A DNA stretch of 5,022 nucleotides from an uncultured Eubacteriales bacterium (GTDB lineage: Bacteria; Bacillota; Clostridia; Christensenellales; CAG-138), in contig UQOG01000133.1 of the NCBI GenBank assembly GCA_900542615.1, positions 1-5,022 on the forward strand, in the 5' to 3' direction. Shown in pieces: positions 1 to 5,022 of the stretch (positions within the stretch are counted from its first letter, which is position 1; each line of letters begins with the position of its first letter). A model generated the notes under the pieces. That model searched no databases and was not told the DNA's origin. It saw only the letters and a list, made by a program, of their open reading frames with translations. The translations under genes were made by a program, and so were the position numbers.

Positions 1-170
1 TGCGGCGCAGCCGCAGCGCCGCCGCCCCCCCCGGCCCCGCCCCGCAAAACCAAAGCGCCCCAGCCCAACCGGCCGCCCAAAAAGCCTTCCATGGCGCCTG
101 CCCCCCCTCTCTCTCTGGCGCAAGGGCGCTATGGGGACCTCGAAATGGGGCGCAGATCGCTTTTCCGGCA
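1..170. other. GC-rich low-complexity left flank, coding status unresolved
   Basis: This stretch has a run of eight C at 25-32, seven C at 101-107 and a (CT)5 run at 107-116. A small perfect inverted repeat (TGCGGC/GCCGCA) lies at 1-15. None of the three plus frames has a stop before the terminator. Frame 1 reads as Ala/Pro/Lys-rich and frame 3 as Ala/Pro/Gln-rich, but both run on past the terminator hairpin and into the 3' end of potD, so neither ends like a normal gene. On the minus strand an ATG at 92-90 follows a purine-rich AGAGGGGGG stretch and stays open to the window edge, giving a Gly/Ala-rich peptide. That may be a gene start or just the antisense of the same skewed composition. No promoter is visible for it. 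I do not call a gene here. Confidence 0.4.
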
Positions 171-172
171 GC

Positions 173-201
173 AAAAAAGCCTTGCAAAGCAAGGCTTTTT
201 T
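173..201 (-). terminator. Intrinsic terminator of the pot operon, probably bidirectional
   Basis: A perfect 13-bp stem pairs 173-185 with 189-201 across a 3-nt loop. Its GC-rich core is GCCTTGC/GCAAGGC, flanked by A6 on one side and T7 on the other. Read on the minus strand it lies 40 nt after the potD stop and ends in a run of six T, the classic Rho-independent layout. Read on the plus strand the run is seven T, so it should work in both directions. It marks the end of the five-gene minus-strand unit. Confidence 0.93.
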
Positions 202-241
202 TGCATTTCCCGCCAAAGGACGGGCCTAGGGCCGGACGGGC

Positions 242-1276
242 TTACTGGGCCTTAATCCGGTTCCAGGCGTCGTTGTAGACGGTGATGAAATCCCCCAGGT
301 CGTGGAAGATCTCGCACTTATCCAATAGCTCTTGGGGCGGGTTGTAGGTGGGATCGTTGATGTATTCCTCCCCCAGGATCTCCAGTGCTGCGGCGTTAGG
401 GGTGGAGTAGCCGATATATTCCGCGTTCTGGGCCGCCACCTCCGGGTCGCACAGGAAGTTGATGAAGGCTTCCGCGGCCTCGGTGTTGTCGCTGGTCTTG
501 GGGATGATGATGTTATCGAACCACAGGTTGGAGCCGGTCTCCGGCACCGCATAGGCCAGATCCGGGTTCTCGTACATGCACCACATGGCATCGCCGGAGT
601 ATACGATGCCCATGGCCGCGCCGCCGGAGATCAGGCGGTCCTTGATGGGGTCGCCCAGGTAGGCCTGCACGATGGGCTTCTGGGCGATGAGGGCCTCTTC
701 CGCCGCCTGGATGTCCGCTTCGTTCCGGGTGTTGATGGAATAGCCCAGCTTCATCAGGGCCACGCCGATGGTATCCCGAATGCTGTCGTACATGAGGATC
801 TGGTCGGCATAGGTCTCATCCCAGAGGATATCCCAGCTGGTCACCGGCTCCTGTACCATGGTGGTGTTGTACAGGATGCCCACCGTGCCCCACATATAGG
901 GGACGGAATACTTGTTTTCCGGGTCGAAATCCAGATCCAGGAACCGCTCGTCAATGTATTGGAGGTTGGGGATGTTGTCCTTATTCAGCTCATGGAGCAG
1001 GTCTTTTTGGATCAGCCGCTCGATGATATAGTCGGAGGGGAAACAAACGTCGTAGATGCAATCCGCCTCCTCCAGCTTCACCATCATCTCCTCGTTGGTG
1101 GCCATGGTGGTATAGTTTACCTGTATGCCGGTCTCCTCTTCAAACTGGGTCAGCAGGGCTTCGTCGATATAATCCCCCCAATTCAACACATACAGGGTGT
1201 TACTATCCTCTTTGGCGGCGCAGCCGAACAGGGTGCCCACCAGCAGGATGGCCAGGACCAGGGCGATCTTCTTCAT
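242..1276 (-). CDS. potD: Polyamine ABC transporter substrate-binding lipoprotein PotD
   Basis: This is the extracellular binding protein (344 aa) that captures spermidine or putrescine and delivers it to PotBC. A lipoprotein signal peptide is clear: Lys2-Lys3, a hydrophobic core, then the lipobox L-F-G-C with the lipidated Cys at residue 19. The mature part opens with the family hallmark LNWGDYID and continues through PSDY, SVPYMWG, an LGYS segment, LWFDN and IGYSTPN, matching the two-lobe PotD/PotF fold over its full length. By recall of E. coli PotD, the pocket residues Trp33, Tyr36, Ser81, Tyr83, Trp252, Asp254 and Tyr290 are kept. Others differ: Asp35 for Glu36, Ser165 for Asp168, Asp168 for Glu171, Tyr226 for Trp229. 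Asp229 sits where PotF has an acidic ligand residue. Substrate choice is therefore open. A perfect TAAGGAGG (1296-1289) lies a rather long 12 nt before the ATG. It is the last gene of the operon, 41 nt after potC. Confidence 0.95.
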   Translation of the reverse strand: MKKIALVLAILLVGTLFGCAAKEDSNTLYVLNWGDYIDEALLTQFEEETGIQVNYTTMATNEEMMVKLEEADCIYDVCFPSDYIIERLIQKDLLHELNKDNIPNLQYIDERFLDLDFDPENKYSVPYMWGTVGILYNTTMVQEPVTSWDILWDETYADQILMYDSIRDTIGVALMKLGYSINTRNEADIQAAEEALIAQKPIVQAYLGDPIKDRLISGGAAMGIVYSGDAMWCMYENPDLAYAVPETGSNLWFDNIIIPKTSDNTEAAEAFINFLCDPEVAAQNAEYIGYSTPNAAALEILGEEYINDPTYNPPQELLDKCEIFHDLGDFITVYNDAWNRIKAQ

Positions 1277-1317
1277 TTCTTTTCGTTTCCTCCTTAAGAT
1301 TAAAAGGTGTTCCCTTA

Positions 1318-2124
1318 TTACAGGCGTTTGGCGGCTGCTTTTTCGGCTTCCCGCTCCTCCTTGAGGCTGCGCAGGTTCACGATTAGCAGCAGGGCGATCA
1401 CCGCCACGAACATCAGGGTGCTCAGGGCGTTGATCTTGGGGCTGATGCCCCGACGGGCGATGGAGTAAATATAGATGGACAGGTTCTGGATGCCCGAGGT
1501 GGCGAACCAGCTCACCACGAAGTCGTCCAAACTCAGGGTAAAGGCCAGGATGAACCCGGAAACGATGCCCGGCATAATGTCCGGGATCACCACCTTTTGC
1601 AGGGCCATCCAGGGGGTGCAGCCCAGGTCCATGGCGGCCTCATAGAGCCGGTTGGAGCTTTGGCGCAGCTTGGGCAGCACGGAAAAGATCACATAGGGGA
1701 TGTTGAAGGTAATGTGGGCGATGAGCATACGGGTATAGCCATCCCGAATGCCCATGAGGGCAAATAGCATCATAAAGCTGATGCCCGTCACCAGGTCCGG
1801 GTTCACCATGGGCAGCTGGGAGATGTTTTCGATCACCGCCCGGCGGCGTTTTTTCATGGAGTGGAGGCCAATGGCCGCAAAGGTGCCCAGGATGGTAGCC
1901 GCCAAGGCGGAGATCACCGCCACGGACAGGGTCACCCACAGGGCGTCCATGATGGTGGAATCCGCGAACAGGGCCTGGTACCACTTAAGGGAAAAGCCGG
2001 TCCAGTTGCCCATGGTCTTGGCCTCGTTGAAGGAATAGACCATCAGCACCAGGATGGGGGCATAGAGGAATAGGAGCATCAGGCCCAGGTAGGTGCCTTT
2101 GAAAAAGGAGCGCAGTTTTTTCAC
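1318..2124 (-). CDS. potC: Polyamine ABC transporter permease PotC
   Basis: This is one of the two inner-membrane channel subunits of the polyamine importer (268 aa; E. coli PotC is about 264). The first membrane helix is near residues 12-30 (GLMLLFLYAPILVLMVYSF), and further hydrophobic segments lie near 62-85, 110-125, 133-150, 184-205 and 236-250. The binding-protein-dependent permease EAA loop is at about 162-186: EAAMDLGCT, then the conserved P-G at 185-186. This loop docks onto the ATPase PotA. Asn108-Pro109-Asp110, as in PotC/PotI relatives, is present. The start is GTG, overlapping the potB stop as GTGA, with AAGGGGG (2140-2134) 9 nt upstream. The only nearby ATG belongs to the potB frame. 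The tail is a short charged Glu/Lys/Arg stretch. The 4-nt overlap suggests translational coupling to potB. Confidence 0.95.
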   Translation of the reverse strand: MKKLRSFFKGTYLGLMLLFLYAPILVLMVYSFNEAKTMGNWTGFSLKWYQALFADSTIMDALWVTLSVAVISALAATILGTFAAIGLHSMKKRRRAVIENISQLPMVNPDLVTGISFMMLFALMGIRDGYTRMLIAHITFNIPYVIFSVLPKLRQSSNRLYEAAMDLGCTPWMALQKVVIPDIMPGIVSGFILAFTLSLDDFVVSWFATSGIQNLSIYIYSIARRGISPKINALSTLMFVAVIALLLIVNLRSLKEEREAEKAAAKRL

Positions 2125-2948
2125 CAGAGCATACCCCCTTCCTCGCCGGCCTCCCGCTCAGCCCGGCGCATGATGGCCATGGAGATGAGCACCAGCACCA
2201 GCAGGATAAAGCTCAGGGCGCTGCCCACGGGCCAGGCGTCCCGGCCCAGGGTGATGAACTGGTTTTCGATCAAATCGCCGTAGAGCATGAACTTGCTTCC
2301 GCCCAAGAGCCGGGAGATGGCGAAGGCGGTGATGGCGGGGATGAACACCATGGTGATGCCGCTGATGATGCCGGGGACGGACTGGGGCAGGATCACCTTG
2401 AAAAAGGTGGTGACCCCGTTGGCGCCCAGGTCATAGGCGGCCTCCACCAGGGATTTATCCAGCTTCACCAGCACGGAATAGATGGGCAGGATCATAAAGG
2501 GCAGGAAGTTATACACCGTGCCCAGCATAATGGCCCCTTCCGTGTACAGCAGGTGCTGGGGGGGCAGGCCGAAGAATTCCAGGATCACATTGAGGATACC
2601 GGCGCTGTCCAGGATGGCCTGCCAAGCGTAGGTGCGCAGGAGGAAGTTCATCCACATGGGCACGATGAACAGGATGTACAGGATGGCCGCGGTGCTTTTG
2701 CGCATGGTGGAAAGGAACCAGGCGATGGGGTAGCCCAGCAGCAGGCAGATCACCGTGGCCTTGAAGGCGATCCACACGGAGCGCAGCAGCACCTGCATGT
2801 AGATGGGGTCCTGCAAGGCCGTGGTAAGGTTTGCCAGGGTAAAGCTGCCGTCCTTGGAAAAGGCGTACCAGATGATCAGCAGCATGGGGGCCAGGATAAA
2901 GATCAGCATCCAGACGATGTAGGGATAGGCGAAGACCGTCCGCTTCAT
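2121..2948 (-). CDS. potB: Polyamine ABC transporter permease PotB
   Basis: This is the partner permease of PotC (275 aa; E. coli PotB is about 285). The N-terminal helix spans roughly residues 8-30 (PYIVWMLIFILAPMLLIIWY), and about five more hydrophobic segments follow to residue 259. The EAA loop is at about 169-193: EAAYDLGANG, then P192-G193, the contact with PotA. The stretch around residues 96-110 (VPMWMNFLLRTYAW) is strongly conserved in PotB/PotH-type permeases. The ATG overlaps the potA stop as ATGA, and a perfect AGGAGG (2961-2956) lies 7 nt upstream inside the end of potA, so this start is firm. The gene ends with an Arg/Glu/Gly-rich cytoplasmic tail and overlaps the potC GTG by 4 nt. 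Confidence 0.95.
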   Translation of the reverse strand: MKRTVFAYPYIVWMLIFILAPMLLIIWYAFSKDGSFTLANLTTALQDPIYMQVLLRSVWIAFKATVICLLLGYPIAWFLSTMRKSTAAILYILFIVPMWMNFLLRTYAWQAILDSAGILNVILEFFGLPPQHLLYTEGAIMLGTVYNFLPFMILPIYSVLVKLDKSLVEAAYDLGANGVTTFFKVILPQSVPGIISGITMVFIPAITAFAISRLLGGSKFMLYGDLIENQFITLGRDAWPVGSALSFILLVLVLISMAIMRRAEREAGEEGGMLW

Positions 2949-4057
2949 GCTTCCGCCTCCTCTGCCAGGGCCGCCTCAAAGCGCTCATCCTCGGTGGGCA
3001 TTTCCTGTTCATCCGGGTTGACGCTCTTGTGCATGATGTGGATGGCGTCCGGCAGGATGGTCAAGCTGACCCGGCTGCCGGGCTCGATATAGTCGGTGGA
3101 ATGGACGGTCCAAACAAAATCCCCGGTATCCACCCGGAATTCGTAATGCACCCCCATGAATAGGATGCTCTTCACCACGCCGGTGAGGCTGGAGCGGCTT
3201 TCCTCATACAGGTCGATATCCTCGGGCCGCACCACCACGTCCACGGGGGTATGGCAGCCAAAGCCCGCGTCCACGCAGGTGAATTCCCGGCCGTGGAAGC
3301 GCACCTTGTAATCCTCCAGCATGGTGCCGGGCAGGATGTTGCTCTCCCCGATGAACTTGGCCACGAAGATGTTCTTCGGCTCGTTATAAATATCCACCGG
3401 GGTGCCGATCTGCTGGATGACCCCCTCGTTCATCACCACGATGGTGTCGCTCATGGTGAGGGCTTCTTCCTGGTCATGGGTCACGTAGATGAAGGTGATG
3501 CCCAGCTTTTGCTGCATCCGCTTCAGCTCGATCTGCATCCCCTTGCGCAGCTTCAGGTCCAGGGCCCCCAGGGGTTCGTCCAGGAGCAATACCTTGGGCC
3601 GGTTCACCAGGGCCCGGGCAATGGCCACCCGCTGCTGCTGGCCGCCGGACAGCTGCTCGATCCAGCGCTTTTCATAGCCCTTGAGGTTCACCAGCTCCAG
3701 CATTTCTTCCACCCGCTGCTGGATCTCCGCCTTGGGGAGCTTTTGGATCTTGAGGCCGAAGGCGATGTTGTCGTATACGTTCAGGTGGGGGAAAAGGGCG
3801 TATTTCTGAAACACCGTGTTGACCCGCCGCTTATAGGGGGGCACCCGGCTCATATCCTTGCCGTCCATGATCACCTGGCCGCTGCTGGGCAGGGCAAAGC
3901 CCGCGATCAGGCGCAGCATGGTGGTCTTACCGCAGCCGGAAGGCCCCAGCAGGGTTAGGAATTCCCCGTCCCGTATATACAGATCGATATTTTTCAGCAC
4001 GTCTACGCCGTCGAATTCCTTGCGGATCCCCTTGAGATCGATCAAATGCTTGCTCAT
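2945..4057 (-). CDS. potA: Polyamine ABC transporter ATP-binding protein PotA
   Basis: This is the cytoplasmic ATPase (370 aa; E. coli PotA is about 378) that powers polyamine import through PotBC. All nucleotide-binding motifs are intact: Walker A GPSGCGKT at 38-45, Q-loop Gln84 (VFQKYALFPHL), signature LSGGQ at 136-140, Walker B VLLLDEP at 156-162, D-loop GALD at 164-167 and the switch His194 (VTHDQEEA). The C-terminal part from about residue 240 is a TOBE-type regulatory domain, with the typical VRPEDI near 276-281. The last 20 or so residues are an acidic tail rich in Glu and Ala. A strong GGGGAGG (4069-4063) is 5 nt before the ATG. The gene follows the regulator after 21 nt and overlaps potB by 4 nt. 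Close relatives could carry other cations or iron, but the PotB, PotC and PotD neighbours support polyamine. Confidence 0.96.
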   Translation of the reverse strand: MSKHLIDLKGIRKEFDGVDVLKNIDLYIRDGEFLTLLGPSGCGKTTMLRLIAGFALPSSGQVIMDGKDMSRVPPYKRRVNTVFQKYALFPHLNVYDNIAFGLKIQKLPKAEIQQRVEEMLELVNLKGYEKRWIEQLSGGQQQRVAIARALVNRPKVLLLDEPLGALDLKLRKGMQIELKRMQQKLGITFIYVTHDQEEALTMSDTIVVMNEGVIQQIGTPVDIYNEPKNIFVAKFIGESNILPGTMLEDYKVRFHGREFTCVDAGFGCHTPVDVVVRPEDIDLYEESRSSLTGVVKSILFMGVHYEFRVDTGDFVWTVHSTDYIEPGSRVSLTILPDAIHIMHKSVNPDEQEMPTEDERFEAALAEEAEA

Positions 4058-4078
4058 GTTCTCCTCCCCTGCGGCGGG

Positions 4079-4621
4079 CTAAAAGGAAGGCGGGGTGGAA
4101 ACCCACAGCACCTTTGCCTCGCTCCTGCCTGCGTTTTTGATATAATGTACGGCGGCGGGCTGAAAGCAGAAGCTCTCGCCCCGGCGTACCTTCAGCCTGC
4201 GCTCCCCCAGGTGCAGATAGATGCTGCCTGTAAGCACATAGCCGAATTCCTCCCCCTCATGGGGGTCCTGGGACCAGGTTTCGCCCCCCTGGGCCAGGGT
4301 CACCAGAATGGGTTCCAATTGATTTTTCTGGGCGTTGGGCACCAGCCATTCGATGGAATAGCCCTGCTCCGGCTCCTCCTTGACGAACATATCCTCCGGG
4401 GTAAACACCACCTTTTCCGGCTTTGCCTCGGAAAAGAAGGCCGAAAGGTCCGTGCCCAGCGCCTCCAGGATATCCGTGAGGGTGGCGATGCTGGGGGAGG
4501 TCAGGTTCCGCTCCAGCTGGGAGATAAACCCCTTGGACAGCTCCGTGCGCGCGGCCAACTCCTCTTGCGTCAGCCCCAGCTTCAGCCTGAGGCCCTTGAT
4601 CTTGCCGCCGATGTCTATCAT
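4079..4621 (-). CDS. XRE-family regulator with C-terminal cupin domain (PuuR-like)
   Basis: This is a DNA-binding regulator (180 aa, usual for the XRE-cupin family) and probably the local regulator of the pot operon. An N-terminal XRE helix-turn-helix covers about residues 6-62, with LTQEELA, then the recognition helix region SKGFISQLERN and the SPSIATL segment typical of this group. After a linker a small cupin fold covers about 100-175: the PHEGEEFGYVLTG strand pair with His121, then RRGESFCF, PAAVHY with His159, and Asn163. Family members sense small molecules such as polyamines through this domain; that role here is inference. The chosen ATG (4621) has AGGA (4634-4631) 9 nt upstream. A longer in-frame GTG start at 4693 would add 24 residues but lies only about 4 nt from the predicted transcription start, has no binding site and overlaps the palindrome, so it is rejected. 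Being first in the unit and next to a palindrome suggests autoregulation. Confidence 0.9.
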   Translation of the reverse strand: MIDIGGKIKGLRLKLGLTQEELAARTELSKGFISQLERNLTSPSIATLTDILEALGTDLSAFFSEAKPEKVVFTPEDMFVKEEPEQGYSIEWLVPNAQKNQLEPILVTLAQGGETWSQDPHEGEEFGYVLTGSIYLHLGERRLKVRRGESFCFQPAAVHYIKNAGRSEAKVLWVSTPPSF

Positions 4622-4635
4622 GATCCCGCTTCCTT
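4622..4635 (-). promoter_or_regulatory. Ribosome binding site that fixes the regulator start
   Basis: The minus strand reads AAGGA (4635-4631) followed by a 9-nt spacer and the ATG at 4621. This supports the 180-residue form of the regulator over the 24-residue longer GTG-initiated reading, which has no such site. Confidence 0.75.
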
Positions 4636-4672
4636 TCCGACAAGCCGCCTGGTGGTGGTAAATATAAACCGT

Positions 4673-4693
4673 GTGTTTAGGCTTTCTAAACAC
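4673..4693. promoter_or_regulatory. Palindromic candidate operator of the pot operon
   Basis: Perfect 8-bp arms GTGTTTAG and CTAAACAC are separated by 5 nt. The site covers about +5 to +25 of the predicted minus-strand transcript, just downstream of the -10 box. The first gene of the unit encodes an HTH protein, so this is the obvious place for it to bind and block transcription. The same sequence could also fold as a 5' hairpin in the mRNA. That it is bound by this regulator is inference. Confidence 0.65.
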
Positions 4694-4702
4694 GCATAAA
4701 AG

Positions 4703-4731
4703 ATTAAACCATCTTTTTGTGGAAAAGTCAA
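4703..4731 (-). promoter_or_regulatory. Sigma-A-type promoter of the regulator-potABCD operon
   Basis: On the minus strand a TTGACT -35 box (4731-4726) and a TTTAAT -10 box (4708-4703) are 17 bp apart. A TGG just before the -10 box gives an extended -10. The predicted start point is the A at 4697, leaving a 76-nt leader before the regulator ATG. No comparable promoter is seen inside the operon. Confidence 0.82.
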
Positions 4732-4775
4732 GTATTACGCAACTTTTTGTTTATAATTATTGCGCGCTCCGATAT

Positions 4776-4804
4776 TTGCCCCTTTCCCGTATGTATGCTA
4801 TAAT
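4776..4804 (+). promoter_or_regulatory. Extended -10 promoter of the divergent gene
   Basis: A perfect TATAAT (4799-4804) is preceded by TGC, giving an extended -10. A TTGCCC -35 box (4776-4781, four of six consensus bases) lies 17 bp upstream. Transcription would begin near 4811, about 59 nt before the ATG at 4870. The start points of the two divergent promoters are a little over 110 bp apart. Confidence 0.75.
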
Positions 4805-4869
4805 AAAAAACGTATATTGTAATTCCCCATGTTGGCCGGATTCGCCACATTTCATAGCGAGGTAATGCC

Positions 4870-5022
4870 ATGCGCCGTAATCGTTTTCACCGCCGGGCCC
4901 GCAAGATCCGCCGCCGCCGCAGCTTCAAGCAGAGCCAATGGTGGCCCTTTTTCTTGATTCTATGCCTGGCGCTGGCGGTGTTATCCATATGCGTGCCGCC
5001 GCAGAGCTCGATGGACTTGCCG
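4870..5022 (+). CDS. Arg-rich single-pass membrane protein, N-terminal fragment (partial)
   Basis: The reading frame runs from the ATG at 4870 to the window end without a stop, giving 51 residues. GAGGT (4859-4863) is 6 nt upstream and a good promoter lies further up, so this looks like a real gene start. Residues 1-20 carry about 12 Arg or Lys. Residues 24-42 form one hydrophobic helix starting WWPFFLIL. A Pro/Ser stretch follows, beginning VPPQSS. The charge pattern predicts the head in the cytoplasm and the rest of the protein outside, as a membrane anchor for an extracellular or cell-wall domain, or less likely an uncleaved signal sequence. No family can be named from this fragment. It is transcribed away from the pot operon and need not be related to polyamine uptake. 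Confidence 0.8.
   Translation, partial: MRRNRFHRRARKIRRRRSFKQSQWWPFFLILCLALAVLSICVPPQSSMDLP

Noticed and set aside
332..1297. Long plus-strand open frame opposite potD (321 residues)
   Set aside because: It is antisense to a full-length, motif-rich lipoprotein gene. Long shadow frames are expected in GC-rich coding DNA, and it has no family features.
1288..1318. Alternative small hairpins in the potC-potD gap that could mask the ribosome binding site
   Set aside because: Stems are only 4 bp of AAGG/CCTT, too weak to propose a switch.
1277..1327. Possible internal promoter for potD (TTTAAT at 1304-1299)
   Set aside because: No -35-like sequence lies at a 16-18 bp distance. The 41-nt gap is explained by the ribosome binding site and spacer.
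3251..3958. Plus-strand open frame opposite potA (235 residues)
   Set aside because: It is a His/Leu/Gln-rich antisense shadow of the conserved ATPase, with no independent support.
4622..4693. GTG start at 4693 adding 24 residues to the regulator
   Set aside because: It lies only about 4 nt from the predicted transcription start, has no ribosome binding site, runs through the palindrome, and the added residues do not belong to the XRE domain.
4686..4697. Tiny upstream reading frame (ATG, two codons, TAG) beginning at the predicted start point
   Set aside because: It is three codons with no ribosome binding site and its stop falls inside the palindrome; this is most likely chance.
4752..4757. 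Second TATAAT on the plus strand
   Set aside because: No -35 box occurs at a suitable distance and the upstream TG is one base out of position for an extended -10. The promoter at 4776-4804 is better.
4671..4865. Plus-strand 64-residue open frame in the intergenic region
   Set aside because: It spans both promoters and the palindrome, has no ribosome binding site and shows no recognisable protein character.

Overview
The window is a GC-rich stretch of bacterial chromosome. It looks like a high-GC anaerobic Firmicute, probably a Clostridia/Oscillospiraceae-type gut bacterium. This rests on strong AGGAGG-type ribosome binding sites, a lipoprotein-anchored binding protein, sigma-A-like promoters in a short AT-rich gap, and the gene order. 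The taxonomic guess is inference; no marker gene is present.

Nearly everything from about 170 to 4731 is one minus-strand unit: a complete polyamine (spermidine/putrescine-type) ABC importer operon with its likely regulator as first gene. Reading right to left: promoter (4731-4703), a palindromic candidate operator just after the start point (4693-4673), an XRE-cupin regulator (4621-4079), potA ATPase (4057-2945), potB permease (2948-2121), potC permease (2124-1318), potD lipoprotein (1276-242), and a strong hairpin terminator (201-173). potA/potB and potB/potC overlap by 4 nt. The regulator-potA gap is 21 nt and the potC-potD gap is 41 nt. PotD would capture polyamine outside the membrane, PotB and PotC form the channel, PotA hydrolyses ATP, and the regulator probably tunes the operon to polyamine supply through its cupin domain.

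The right flank (4694-4869) is a compact AT-rich divergent promoter region. A second, plus-strand promoter (4776-4804) drives the start of a gene that leaves the window (4870-5022). Its first 51 residues are a very arginine-rich head followed by one membrane segment, and its function cannot be told from this fragment.

The left flank (1-170) is extremely GC-rich with C-tracts and a CT repeat. It is almost free of stop codons on both strands, so open frames there mean little, and I cannot assign a gene to it.

No novel system was found. The operon is a known type. The points most worth checking are the operator palindrome, the altered ligand-pocket residues of PotD, and the unidentified divergent membrane protein.
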